Part shown: one piece after another, positions 27,248 to 39,165 of the stretch
Layout of the letters: every line of letters starts with the position of its first letter
Numbering within the stretch: the stretch's first letter is position 1
Assembly: GCA_016709675.1 (NCBI GenBank)
Contig: JADJMH010000012.1
Coordinates: forward strand, 62,001 to 126,000
Direction of reading: 5' to 3'
DNA: 64,000 bases
From: Candidatus Accumulibacter proximus
GTDB lineage: Bacteria; Pseudomonadota; Gammaproteobacteria; Burkholderiales; Rhodocyclaceae
Made by a program: the position numbers and the translations under genes
Notes under the pieces: generated by a model
What the model saw: only the letters and a program-made list of their open reading frames with translations
Told to the model about the DNA's origin: nothing
The model's database searches: none

Positions 27248-27282
27248 GTGACGCCGCCGCACTGCACGTGCGGCGGCGTCAC
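27248..27282. terminator. Bidirectional hairpin between sirtuin gene and lpdA
   Basis: A perfect 15-bp stem, GTGACGCCGCCGCAC with GTGCGGCGGCGTCAC, around a 5-nt loop TGCAC. It sits 5 bp after the sirtuin stop and 23 bp after the lpdA stop in the convergent gap, so it can end both transcripts, although no long T tract follows on either side. Confidence 0.75.
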
Positions 27283-27305
27283 TGGACGACCGAGACTCGT
27301 CGCGC

Positions 27306-29048
27306 CTACCTCTTCTTCACCGCCGGCAGATCCGTGCACACCCCCTCATAGACCTCCGCCGCCATCCCCACCGACTCGCCAAGCGTCGGGTGCGGGTGGA
27401 TGGTATGGCCGATGTCGGTCGCGTCGCAGCCCATTTCGATCGCCAGACAGACTTCGCCGATGAGATCACCGGCGTCGGTGCCGACGATGCTGCCGCCGAT
27501 GATGCGGTGCGTGGCTTCATCGAAGATGAGCTTGGTGAAGCCCTCTTCACGACCGTTGGCCAGAGCCCGCCCCGAGGCAGCCCAGGGGAAGACGCTCTTG
27601 CCATAGGTGATGCCTTCCGCCCGGCATTGCTCCTCGGTCTTGCCGGCCCAGGCAATTTCCGGATCGGTGTAGGCAACCGAGGGAATCTGCAGGGCGTCGA
27701 AACAGCGCTTGCCGCCGTGCGCGGCCTCGGCGGCGACGTGCGCTTCGTGCACCCCCTTGTGCGCCAGCATCGGCTGGCCGACGATGTCGCCGATGGCAAA
27801 GATGTGCGGCACGTTGGTACGCAACTGGCTGTCGACAGGAATGAAGCCGCGCTCGCTGACCGTGACACCGGCCTTTTCGGCTGCCAGCTTGCCGCCGTTC
27901 GGCGACCGACCGACGGCAACGAGAACGAGGTCGAAGCTTTCCTTCTCGTCGTTGCTGTAAGTGACCTCGATGCCTTCAGGTCTGACCGCGGCGGCGACGA
28001 CGCCGGTGTTGAGCAGGATGCGGTCGAAGCGGTGAGCGTTCCGCTTCTCCCAGACCTTGACCAGATCGCGGTCGGCGCCAGGCATCAGCACCGACCCGAG
28101 CTCGACGACCGTGATGCGCGAGCCGAGCGCCGAGTAGACGCTGGCCATTTCGAGGCCGATGATGCCGCCACCGACAACCAGCATGCGCTGCGGAATCTGG
28201 CGCAGTTCGAGGGCGCCGGTCGAGTCGACGACGCGCGGGTCGTCGGGCATGAACGGCAGCGCGATCGGTTGCGAGCCGGCGGCGATGATCGCCTTCTGGA
28301 ACCTGATCAGCTTGCTGCCGCCGTCGGCCAGCGCGACTTCAAGGTGATGCGGGTCGACGAACTGGCCAACGCCCTGCACGACTTCAACCTTGCGCCCCTT
28401 GGCCATGCCGGCGAGACCGCCAGTCAGCTTGCCGACGATCTTGTCCTTGTGCGTGCGCAGCTTATCGAGGTCAATGCTCGGGGCGGCGAAGCTGACGCCG
28501 CAATCGCCCATGTGCTGCGCTTCGTCCATCACGACAGCGATGTGCAGCAGCGCTTTCGACGGGATGCAGCCGACGTTGAGACAGACGCCACCGAGCGTCG
28601 GGTAACGTTCGACGAGGACGGTCTGCATGCCGAGATCAGCACTGCGGAAGGCCGCCGAATAGCCACCCGGGCCGGCGCCGAGGACCAGCACCTCGCATTC
28701 GATATCGGCTCTGGCCGTGATCGCTGCCGCGGCCTGCGGGGCTGTCGCCTCGGCAGCCACTGGCGGCGCCGTGACACTGGCCGCCGGCGAGGCTTCGTCG
28801 ACGGTGCCGGCGGCTTCGATCAGCGCCACGACCGAGCCGGCGGAGACCCGGTCGCCGAGCTTGACCTTCACCTCCCTGACGACGCCGGCGATGCTGCTTG
28901 GCACGTCCATCGTCGCCTTGTCGGATTCGAGGGTGACCAGTGCGTCGTCGACCTTGACCGTGTCGCCCACTGCCACGCAGAGGTCGATCACCGGGATATC
29001 GTGATAGTCACCGATGTCGGGCACTGTTGCTTCAATGATCTGGCTCAT
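27306..29048 (-). CDS. lpdA: Dihydrolipoyl dehydrogenase (E3) with N-terminal lipoyl domain
   Basis: E3 of the pyruvate dehydrogenase complex, 580 residues. A lipoyl domain occupies about 1-80 (VTLESDKATMDVPSS, lipoyl-Lys in DKA), a linker with Ala/Pro follows, then the FAD/NAD oxidoreductase: GAGPGGYSAA, the redox disulfide GGVCLNVGCIPSKALL, NAD motif VVGGGIIGLEMASVYSALG, and C-terminal HPHPTLGES with the active-site His. Lipoyl-E3 fusions are usual in Neisseria and other betaproteobacteria. The ATG at 29048 is 13 bp from the aceF end. Last gene of aceE-aceF-lpdA. Confidence 0.96.
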   Translation of the reverse strand: MSQIIEATVPDIGDYHDIPVIDLCVAVGDTVKVDDALVTLESDKATMDVPSSIAGVVREVKVKLGDRVSAGSVVALIEAAGTVDEASPAASVTAPPVAAEATAPQAAAAITARADIECEVLVLGAGPGGYSAAFRSADLGMQTVLVERYPTLGGVCLNVGCIPSKALLHIAVVMDEAQHMGDCGVSFAAPSIDLDKLRTHKDKIVGKLTGGLAGMAKGRKVEVVQGVGQFVDPHHLEVALADGGSKLIRFQKAIIAAGSQPIALPFMPDDPRVVDSTGALELRQIPQRMLVVGGGIIGLEMASVYSALGSRITVVELGSVLMPGADRDLVKVWEKRNAHRFDRILLNTGVVAAAVRPEGIEVTYSNDEKESFDLVLVAVGRSPNGGKLAAEKAGVTVSERGFIPVDSQLRTNVPHIFAIGDIVGQPMLAHKGVHEAHVAAEAAHGGKRCFDALQIPSVAYTDPEIAWAGKTEEQCRAEGITYGKSVFPWAASGRALANGREEGFTKLIFDEATHRIIGGSIVGTDAGDLIGEVCLAIEMGCDATDIGHTIHPHPTLGESVGMAAEVYEGVCTDLPAVKKR

Positions 29049-29061
29049 GGTCTTCTCCTGA

Positions 29062-30395
29062 TCAGAGCAGCACGCGCCGCATGTCGGCAAGCAGTTGCGC
29101 GAGATAGACGTTGAATCGGGTCGCCAGCGCACCGTCGATGACGCGGTGGTCGGCGGTCAGCGACATCGGCAGCGTCAGTCTCGGCGCGAACTCCCTGCCG
29201 TTCCACACCGGCTTCATGACCGAACGGCTGACCCCCAGGATGGCCACCTCCGGCGCATTGATGATCGGCGAGAAACTGGTTCCCCGATACCGCCCACGCT
29301 GGAGATGGTGAAGCAGGCACCCGACATCTCGCCCGGCGTCAGCTTGCCGTCGCGCGCTTTCGTCGCCAGTTCGCCGCTTTCGACGGCGAGCTGGCTGACC
29401 GATTTCTGGTCGGCGTTCCTGATCACCGGGACCACCAGCCCGTTCGGCGTGTCGGCGGCAAAGGCGACGTGGAAGTACTGCTTGAGCACCAGGTTGTCGC
29501 CGTCGAGCGAGCTGTTGAACTCGGGAAACTTCTTCAGCGCCAGGGTACAGGCCTTGATCAGGAAGGCGAGCATGGTGATCTTGACGCCCGATTTCTCGTT
29601 CTCGCGGTTGATCGCCACCCGGAAGGCCTCGAGATCGGTGATGTCGGCGTCCTCGTGATAGGTGACTGCCGGGATCATCACCCAGTTGCGCGCCAGGTTC
29701 TGGGCCGAAATCTTCTTGATCCGCGCCAGCGGTTTGACTTCGACGGCACCGAACTTGGCGAAGTCGACCTTCGGCCAGGGCAGGAGGTCGAGGCCACCAC
29801 CAAGCGATGGCGCTGCCGCGGCCGCCGGAGGCGCCGTCAGCACGCCCTTGACGTAGGCGGTGATGTCTTCCTTGAGAATGCGGCCTTTCGGTCCGCTGGC
29901 CGCGACACGGTTGAGGTCGACGCCGAGCTCGCGCGCCAGAAGGCGCACCGACGGGCTGGCATGCGTCCGGGCGCCCGGTGCCAGGCCGGCGACCGGTGGT
30001 GGCGAGACGGCCACCGGGACGGCAGGGGCAGTGGGCGGCGCAGCGGCGGGGGCAGGTACCACGGCGACAGGTGCTGCTGCGACCGGCGCGTCTGCTGCGC
30101 TCGCCGCCGCTACGGCAGCCGGTGCCGCGACCGGTATCGCGGCAACCGCGGCCTCGGATGCTTCGAGAACGACGACGACCGCGCCTTCGGAAATCTTCTC
30201 GCCGAGGGCAACGCGGATTTCCTTCACCACGCCAGCCGCCGACGATGGCACATCCATCGTTGCCTTGTCGGATTCGAGGGTCACCAGGGCATCATCGACC
30301 TTGACCACGTCACCGACGATGACGCAGATGTCGATCACCGGCACGTCGTGGTAGTCGCCAATGTCGGGGACTTTTACTTCGATCAGTTGACTCAT
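29062..30395 (-). CDS. aceF: Dihydrolipoamide acetyltransferase (E2), frameshifted near the 3' end
   Basis: E2 core of pyruvate dehydrogenase. An N-terminal lipoyl domain (VTLESDKATMDVPSS), an Ala/Pro linker, a peripheral subunit-binding domain (SPSVRLLARELGVDLNRVAA) and most of the catalytic domain read in one frame from 30395 down to about 29287. The product would then end in a wrong tail. The rest (PEVAILGVSR, VMKPVWNGREF, and the catalytic ADHRVIDGA) continues in the next frame to 29062. A run of four G (plus-strand C, 29283-29286) replaces the five expected for ...GGIGGTSFSPIINAPEVA. The loss of one base removes the catalytic His. Flanked by intact aceE and lpdA, so a sequencing error is plausible. 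Confidence 0.92.
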
Positions 30396-30407
30396 CAGAG
30401 GGCTCCC

Positions 30408-33101
<2,694 letters not shown>

Positions 33102-33374
33102 GATTTGTCTCCTGATCTACAGAATCGTGAAGTGAATGGTGGTTGGCTGCGCGCCGGGCTTGACGGCAGCGAACAGGGTAATACCTTGCCGCATGGCGTG
33201 GTACCGCAGCGCAGCAACAGAGAGAGCGCCGGATTGTAGGATAGACGTTCGCATGCTGCAATTTGCGTCCCCAGTCAGCATTACCCGGACGCGCGGGCAC
33301 ACTTGCATGGACAGCCAAATTGCAAGGAAGTTGAGCGGCAGAAGACGGGAAGGTTGACGCGGAAAGAGACTTCG

Positions 33375-34154
33375 TCAACCAGGGCTGTGGTTGTCCGCTG
33401 CCGCCGAGGTCGGCATGTTCCGGCGCCCCGGCAGAGTCATGTACAGTCGTTTGGCAGTGGGTCCAGAACGAGTAAACACCTTCGCCTGGTATTTCCCGGT
33501 CGCTGTGCCGGCCTGATAGAGCTGATAGAACTGCGTGACCAGCTGGACGTAGTTGCGCGTTTCCGGGTAAGGCGGAATCTGGTTCTTGTATTGTTGCACC
33601 GCGCCTTCGCCAGCATTGTACGAAGCCAGCACCAGTTCCTGCTGATTGGGAAACCTTCGGGACAGGTCGCGCAGATAACGTGCGCCCAGGCGGATATTGG
33701 TTTCCGGGTCGGCCAGTTTCTGTTCTATGCTTTTGTTCCTGTCGCCCTGCAAGCCATAGCGCTCGGCAGTGGCGGGCATCACCTGCATCAGGCCAATGGC
33801 CCCCTTGGGTGAAATCGCGCCGGGGTTGAAACCCGATTCTGCCGCCATGACTGCCTTGAGCAAGGCAGGCTCCACCGAGAACTCATCGCTGGCGACTTTC
33901 AGCAAGGGCTCAAACTTCTTCAGGTTTGGATGTTGGGACAGATAGCGTGCCAATTCGGGCTTTACCGGACCGATTGACGTGACTTCAGACGAATCGAATT
34001 GCTTGCCGCGCAGGAACAGCTGATAGCGCGCATCGATTTTCTCGGTCGCGAAATGCGCCGCCCCCTGCTCGTCAATATAGCCATAGATGTTGGCGCAGGC
34101 GCTCGCGGAGACGAGGCCCAAACCAAGCATCAGGATCACATTGAGAACTTGCAT
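33375..34154 (-). CDS. Lytic transglycosylase (SLT domain) with N-terminal DUF4124-like region
   Basis: 259 residues. Signal peptide about 1-21 (LGLGLVSASACA), a short DUF4124-like strand region (NIYGYIDEQGAAHFATEKID), then an SLT/goose-lysozyme-like domain with catalytic E106 in VMAAESGFNPGAISPKGAIG and the LMQVMPATAERYGL, NIRLGARYLRDLS and VLASYNAGEGAVQQY motifs. Cuts peptidoglycan glycan strands in the periplasm. Gene stands alone. Nothing nearby shows whether it serves a secretion apparatus or wall turnover. Confidence 0.92.
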   Translation of the reverse strand: MQVLNVILMLGLGLVSASACANIYGYIDEQGAAHFATEKIDARYQLFLRGKQFDSSEVTSIGPVKPELARYLSQHPNLKKFEPLLKVASDEFSVEPALLKAVMAAESGFNPGAISPKGAIGLMQVMPATAERYGLQGDRNKSIEQKLADPETNIRLGARYLRDLSRRFPNQQELVLASYNAGEGAVQQYKNQIPPYPETRNYVQLVTQFYQLYQAGTATGKYQAKVFTRSGPTAKRLYMTLPGRRNMPTSAAADNHSPG

Positions 34155-34511
34155 CAGCTATCCACTTCCATTTCGGTCCGTTGCCATGCTCCTGGATCGG
34201 CGCCCGGCGGGCCGCCGTTTCTCTTATTGCGGGCACGCTCGCCTCGGCATCGAGTTCCAGACAACCTCAATCTTACCACGCCACGGGGGGCAGAACGCCT
34301 TGACTCTCAATCCAGGCCTCGCCACGCCCGCTTCCCAGCATGCCGGGTGACCCTGGCTGGACCGCTGCGGCAGCGCCGACGCGGACTCTGCTGAGCGAGA
34401 ACCGGCTCGGCAGCCCATCCCGGGCAAGTTGACCTGCGTCAACGTCCCGACCCCCCTGAGCCGCTAAGGTCTCGCCTTTGTCCGCAGCTTTTTTTTCTTG
34501 CAGGAGAAGCA
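34155..34511. other. Divergent intergenic region upstream of iorA
   Basis: 357 bp between the lytic transglycosylase (minus) and iorA (plus). No convincing gene on either strand. It contains one clear palindrome of the FNR/CRP-family type (34429-34442) and an AGGAG ribosome site just before iorA. Nothing else stands out. Confidence 0.6.
34429..34442. promoter_or_regulatory. FNR/Dnr-type palindrome upstream of iorAB
   Basis: TTGACCTGCGTCAA is a perfect 5-bp inverted repeat with a 4-bp spacer, close to the FNR box TTGAT-N4-ATCAA. Its centre lies about 76 bp upstream of the iorA start. The enzyme it precedes is oxygen-sensitive, so control by an FNR-like regulator is reasonable, but this is inference from one site. 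Confidence 0.4.
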
Positions 34512-36416
34512 ATGTCCGCAGAAGCAGCGATATCAACCCCGCCGGTGACCGCACCGAACCGGCTTCTGATGTCCGGCAACGAGGCCGTGGCGCGCGCCGT
34601 ATGGGAGGCGGGTGTTCGGGTGGCAGCCGCCTATCCCGGGACGCCCTCGACCGAAATCCTCGAGTGCGTGGCGGCCTATCCGGCCATGTACACCGAGTGG
34701 TCGGTGAACGAGAAGGTCTCGCTCGAGGTGGCCTTTGGCGCGGCGATGGCGGGTTCGCGCAGTTTCTGTGCCATGAAGCATGTCGGCATGAACGTCGCGT
34801 CCGACGCGCTGATGACCATGACCCTGACCGGCGTTGCCGGCGGCCTGGTGATCGCGATCGCCGACGACGTTGGCCTCTCCTCGTCGCAGAACGAGCAGGA
34901 TTCGCGCTACTGGGGTCGTTTCGCCCATGTGCCTTTGCTCGAACCGGCGGATTCACAGGAAGCCCATGACTTCACGCTGGCCGCCTTCGAGCTCTCAGAG
35001 CGCTTCGAGGTACCGGTGATCCTGCGCCTGACCACCCGCATCTGTCACGTCAAGGGTCTGGTGAGCGTCGGGGAACGTCACGAACGCGCCGTCGCCGGCT
35101 TCACCAAGGACGTCGGCCGCTGGGTGATGGTGCCCAGCGCCGCCGGTCGACGTCTGCCGCTGATGTTCGAGCGCGAACGCCGGCTACGCGCCGAAGCGGA
35201 GATTTCCGACCTCAACGTCGTTGAACCGGGCAGCGACCGCCGGGTGGGTTTCGTCACCTCCGGCCCCGCCTACATGCATGTCCGCGAGAGTTTCCCCGAC
35301 GCGCCGGTGTTCAAGCTCGGCCTCTCCTTTCCCCTGCCCTTCGCCAGCTTGCGCAGGTTCGCCGAGCAATGCGAGCAACTGGTGGTGGTTGAAGAGGTCG
35401 AGCCGCTGATCGAGACCGAGCTCAAGGCGCAGGGCTTCAACGTCACCGGCAAGGACATTCTGCCGCTGTCCGGCGAACTGTCGCCGCAGGTTCTCAAGCC
35501 GGCGATCGCCCAACTGCTTGGCGAAGTGCTGGCCGAACAGGCGAAGACGGCACCGATGCCGGTCTTTCCCCGCCCGCCGACGATGTGCGTCGCGTGCCCG
35601 CATCTGGGCGTCTACTACACCCTCTCGCAGTTGCGCAATGTCACCATCTCGGGCGACATCGGCTGCTACACGCTGGGCTTCGGCCAGCCGTGGAACGCGC
35701 TCGACGCGTGCATCTCGATGGGTGCGTCAATGGGCATGGCGCTGGGCCTCGACAAGGGGCGCAGTGATGCCGAGAAGGACCGGAAGATCGTCGCCGTGAT
35801 CGGTGACTCGACCTTCCTGCACATGGGCATGCAGGGTTTGCTGGACATCGTCTACAACCGCGGCAACGTCACCGTCCTCCTGCTCGACAACCGGGCCGTC
35901 GGCATGACCGGCGGTCAGGACAATCCCGGCAGTGGCCGCGACATCCACGGCCAGGAAGCGCCACGGGTCGACTTCGCCAATCTGGTCAGGGCGCTCGGCG
36001 TGCGCGACGAACGCGTGCACGTGGTCAACGCCTACGAACTGCCGGTGCTGCTCAAGACGCTGCGTGAAGAGACCAAGATCCCCGAACCATCGGTGATCAT
36101 CACCAGCCAGCCCTGCGTCCTGATCAAGGATTACCATGCGCTGAAGCCGTACACGGTGATCGAGGACAAGTGCACCGGCTGCGGCAACTGCATTGATGTC
36201 GGCTGCCCGGCGATCCACGTCACCCGCCGCGACCGGGTCACGAAAGCCAGTGGCCGCGAGGTCGATCTCGCCTTCGTGCGCATCGAGAGCGCGGCCTGTA
36301 CCGGCTGCGGTCTGTGCCTGAAGCCCTGTGCGCCGGATGCGATCGTCCATGTCGATACCCTGGCAATGCCGATCAGGGTCGTCAGGAAGACCGCCGAGTT
36401 GACGCCAGGCGCCTAG
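34512..36416 (+). CDS. iorA: Indolepyruvate:ferredoxin oxidoreductase, alpha subunit
   Basis: Thiamine-diphosphate enzyme that oxidatively decarboxylates aryl-pyruvates, made by aromatic amino acid transamination, to aryl-acetyl-CoA with ferredoxin. 634 residues: pyrimidine-binding domain with AAYPGTPSTEILE and the catalytic-type EWSVNEKVSLEVAFGAAMAG; ThDP core CVACPHLGVYYTLSQL and GDIGCYTLGFG; C-terminal ferredoxin-like part with two [4Fe-4S] motifs, CTGCGNCIDVGCP and CTGCGLCLKPCAP. The ATG at 34512 follows GCAGGAGAAGCA. Forms an operon with iorB 84 bp downstream. Confidence 0.95.
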   Translation: MSAEAAISTPPVTAPNRLLMSGNEAVARAVWEAGVRVAAAYPGTPSTEILECVAAYPAMYTEWSVNEKVSLEVAFGAAMAGSRSFCAMKHVGMNVASDALMTMTLTGVAGGLVIAIADDVGLSSSQNEQDSRYWGRFAHVPLLEPADSQEAHDFTLAAFELSERFEVPVILRLTTRICHVKGLVSVGERHERAVAGFTKDVGRWVMVPSAAGRRLPLMFERERRLRAEAEISDLNVVEPGSDRRVGFVTSGPAYMHVRESFPDAPVFKLGLSFPLPFASLRRFAEQCEQLVVVEEVEPLIETELKAQGFNVTGKDILPLSGELSPQVLKPAIAQLLGEVLAEQAKTAPMPVFPRPPTMCVACPHLGVYYTLSQLRNVTISGDIGCYTLGFGQPWNALDACISMGASMGMALGLDKGRSDAEKDRKIVAVIGDSTFLHMGMQGLLDIVYNRGNVTVLLLDNRAVGMTGGQDNPGSGRDIHGQEAPRVDFANLVRALGVRDERVHVVNAYELPVLLKTLREETKIPEPSVIITSQPCVLIKDYHALKPYTVIEDKCTGCGNCIDVGCPAIHVTRRDRVTKASGREVDLAFVRIESAACTGCGLCLKPCAPDAIVHVDTLAMPIRVVRKTAELTPGA

Positions 36417-36500
36417 CGCGCAGGCCACGATACGGGATGGGCGAGCGCGGCAGACACCTGGGGCATCGCCCGCCCACCGAAGTTGAGAGGTTCCGATCTG

Positions 36501-37136
36501 ATGTCTGAAACAGGCAAGTTTGACACCACCAACATTCTCGTCGTCGGCACCGGTGGCCAGGGTGTGATGACCGCGACCGAGATCCTCGCCGAGGCGGCGA
36601 TCGCCCTCGGCCACGACGTGAAGAAGACCGAAGTCGCCGGCATGGCCCAGCGCGGCGGCGTCGTTTCCTCGCACCTGCGCTTCGGCCCGAAAGTGTTGTC
36701 GCCGCAGATCACCCCCGGTTCGGCCGACGTCCTGCTGGGTTTCGAAGCCGCCGAGGCGATGCGCTGGCGCCACATGCTGCGTCCCGAGGGCCTCGTCCTG
36801 ATGAACACCGGCCGCCTGGTGCCGCCCATCGTCGAGCTTGGCCTCTACGATTACCCGAACGATCCGGTAGCCGAAATGCGCGCGGCCGGGACGCACGTCG
36901 TCGCCTTCGACGCCTCGATGATTGCCCAGGAACTCGGCGACATCCGTCTCGGCAATACGGTCATGCTGGGGGCGATCTCGGACCACCTGCCGTTCCCGGC
37001 GGAAGTGCTCGAGCGCTGCATCCTCAAGCGCTTTGCGAGCAAGAAAGCCGAACTCGTCGAACTCAACCGGCGGGCCTTCGCCGCCGGTCGGGCAGCCGCC
37101 GAAGAGGCGGCCAAGGCCGAGGCCGCGGCTGCCTGA
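36501..37136 (+). CDS. iorB: Indolepyruvate:ferredoxin oxidoreductase, beta subunit
   Basis: Gamma-type 2-oxoacid oxidoreductase subunit paired with IorA. 211 residues beginning MSETGKFDTTNILVVGTGGQGVMTATEILAEA in part, with the conserved VGTGGQGVMTA loop and KTEVAGMAQRGGVVSSHLRFG. The start at 36501 follows a GAGAGG ribosome site; an in-frame ATG six codons earlier (36483) is less well placed. C-terminal tail is Ala/Glu rich. Ends the iorAB operon; the accessory region starts just after. Confidence 0.94.
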   Translation: MSETGKFDTTNILVVGTGGQGVMTATEILAEAAIALGHDVKKTEVAGMAQRGGVVSSHLRFGPKVLSPQITPGSADVLLGFEAAEAMRWRHMLRPEGLVLMNTGRLVPPIVELGLYDYPNDPVAEMRAAGTHVVAFDASMIAQELGDIRLGNTVMLGAISDHLPFPAEVLERCILKRFASKKAELVELNRRAFAAGRAAAEEAAKAEAAAA

Positions 37137-37215
37137 TTTGCGCTAGACTCGCACCGTTATCGGCGAACAATGCGATACCGGGACGGACTCGATACGCGCG
37201 CTGGAGACGAGGTGA

Positions 37216-38475
37216 ATGGCAATTCTCGAAGGCATACAGATTCAGAACTACCGGGCATTGCAGAGGTTCACGCTGGGAAAGACGCTCTATGAACGGGAGC
37301 AGGACGCTCTTCCGAGACTGGTTACCGTCATTGGCGCGAATGGGTCCGGCAAGTCGAGTCTGCTCGACGCCTTGGGGTTTCTTGGTGATTGCCTCGCTGA
37401 GGGAGTGGAAGCCGCGTGTGACAAGCCGCACCGCGGCGGTTTTGAACGCATGCGAACACAGGGTTCCGCTGAGGCCGTCAAGTTTGAAGTTCGCTACAAA
37501 GAGACGCCCATCGCAAGACCGATCAGCTACTCGCTGCAGATCGCCTGTGATGCGCGGGGACGCGCCCAAGTGGTCTATGAGAGACTCCGGCAACGTCGCA
37601 AGGGACAAGCCTACGGCCAACCGTATTCCTTTCTCGAACTTACCAACGGGCAGGGCTATGCCTGGTCGGGAACGGAAGGGTTCGAGCAGGGCACGGGCAC
37701 CGGAAAAGGCGCACCGGCGGCAATGGAAGGAAGCGAGCGCGTTCCGATCAAGATGAAGGATCGGCAAGTCCTCGGCATCGCCACGCTGGGAACGCTTGCA
37801 AACCATGACCGCGTTGTCGCCTTCCGAGATTTCCTGTCGGGCTGGTATCTCTCCTGCTTTGTCCCGGAACTGGCGCGCAGCCCGAGTCAGGCCGGTGCCG
37901 ACCCGCATCTTGATCGAAGAGGCGAGAACCTCTCGCGCTATCTCCAGTATGTGGAGCGCGCCAACCCCGAAGGCTTCCGTCAAATGCTCTCGCGCATTGC
38001 CGAGAAGGTTCCCGGGATAATTGACATCACGCCCAAGACCGAGAGGGACCGCCGCCTCGTACTCGAATTTTCTGCGAAAGGTTTTCCCGATCCGTTCTAT
38101 CAACAGGATATGTCCGACGGTACCCTGAAGATGCTTGCCTACCTGTTGCTAATGGAAGATCCAAGTCCGGCACCCTTGATTGGGATCGAGGAACCCGATA
38201 ACGGTCTGCATCATCAACTGCTGGCAACGCTGGCTCAGGAATTCAAGGAATATGCGTCGAAAGCGCGCGGCCCGCAAATCCTGATCACCACCCATGCGCC
38301 GAATTTTGTCGACGCGCTTACTCCGGAGGAGGTCTGGATCCTTGACAAGGGCTCCGACGGCTTCAGCCGCTTGAGTCGGGCGGCCGACCTCAAGGGAGTG
38401 CGCGAGATGTTCGCGGAAGGCATCCCGATGGGTAGCCTGTGGTACAGCAACCATTTCGGGATCGGTAACCCATGA
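37216..38475 (+). CDS. AAA ATPase (AAA_21/OLD-like) of a predicted defence pair
   Basis: 419-residue SMC/OLD-like ATPase. N-terminal MAILEGIQIQNYRALQRF, Walker A GANGSGKSS at 40-48, signature-like region DMSDGTLKMLAYLLLMED (residues about 296-315), Walker B PLIGIEEPDNGLHHQLL, and the H-loop LITTHAPNFVDAL. Such ATPases pair with small TOPRIM-type or DUF4276 proteins in phage-defence loci. The next frame starts with ATGA overlap at 38472 and is the N-terminus of a DUF4276 protein, confirming the pairing; that partner is broken. The ATPase itself looks intact. Base composition is slightly lower in GC than the flanking core genes. Confidence 0.88.
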   Translation: MAILEGIQIQNYRALQRFTLGKTLYEREQDALPRLVTVIGANGSGKSSLLDALGFLGDCLAEGVEAACDKPHRGGFERMRTQGSAEAVKFEVRYKETPIARPISYSLQIACDARGRAQVVYERLRQRRKGQAYGQPYSFLELTNGQGYAWSGTEGFEQGTGTGKGAPAAMEGSERVPIKMKDRQVLGIATLGTLANHDRVVAFRDFLSGWYLSCFVPELARSPSQAGADPHLDRRGENLSRYLQYVERANPEGFRQMLSRIAEKVPGIIDITPKTERDRRLVLEFSAKGFPDPFYQQDMSDGTLKMLAYLLLMEDPSPAPLIGIEEPDNGLHHQLLATLAQEFKEYASKARGPQILITTHAPNFVDALTPEEVWILDKGSDGFSRLSRAADLKGVREMFAEGIPMGSLWYSNHFGIGNP

Positions 38476-39075
38476 TCTGGTTTGAGGTTCTGGTCGAAGG
38501 TGCCTCGGATTTAGGCGATTTCCAGAGATAGAGGTACCGATAAACGACAGCCATCATCCCCGCGAAAGCGGGGATCCACCGTTCGGCCCGATGTAGGACA
38601 GAGCCTGGACTGGATTCCCGCTTGCGCGGGAATGACGGAACTCCTGGGCGGTTTGGGATGGCAATCCATGGAATTCGCCTTACCTGCGGTCAGGAATGTG
38701 CTCACCCGGCATTTTGGCCTGGTGGAGAACGAACAATTCGCGATGCTGGCACGACTCCCCCGCCGACCCCGTCGCGTTCTATTCCGGCTGGCGATCGAGG
38801 AGACAGAGAGCTGGTTCATTGCCGACCTGGAAGCCGTTGTCAAAGCCTACCCAAAGGCAAAGCAACAGAAACTGCGCGGTATCGTGGCGGACGATATTGT
38901 CGGCGCCTGGGAGAAGCTGGCCGACGCCCTGAATATCAAGCCTTCCGAAGTGACCGGCGCAGACAAGTACGCCTGGGCCGAGCGTATCTCGCCACACCTG
39001 AACCTCAAGGAACCCCATTCGCCCAGCCTGGGAAAGTTCATCGCCGGCATCAGTCGCGAGGTATCGAGACCTTAG
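38472..39075 (+). pseudogene. DUF4276 partner gene, disrupted by a MITE and internally shortened
   Basis: The first 13 codons (MIWFEVLVEGASD) overlap the ATPase stop. A 166-bp element then interrupts, giving a stop within 20 codons. Coding resumes at the TTA at 38680 in the matching frame (LPAVRNVLTRHFGLVENEQF) and runs to 39075 (LFRLAIEETESWFIAD, EKLADALN, SPSLGKFIAGI). From memory of the family, about 50 residues are also missing between VENEQF and AMLARLP. An ATG inside the element (38632) could start a truncated 147-residue product. DUF4276 proteins are TOPRIM-like predicted effectors. Confidence 0.8.
38514..38679. mobile_element. 166-bp MITE with TTA target duplication
   Basis: Flanked by TTA at 38511-38513 and 38680-38682; removing the element and one TTA restores the DUF4276 frame. 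The ends are inverted: GGCGATTTCCAGAG on the left and the complement of the right end GGCGAATTCCATGG (11 of 14 match). Inside are two small hairpins, CCCCGC-gaaa-GCGGGG (38558-38573) and TTCCCGC-ttgc-GCGGGAA (38615-38632). No coding capacity. A non-autonomous element moved by a transposase supplied elsewhere; a 3-bp T-N-A type duplication would fit some IS5-family enzymes (inference). Confidence 0.85.
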
Positions 39076-39165
39076 GCGAAGGGCCCGAGCGGTGGCAGAA
39101 GCAGAGGCCGCCTGATCCGGGGGCTCGGCCCTCGATGGCTGCGCGGCGGCGGCATCCGGGCATCT

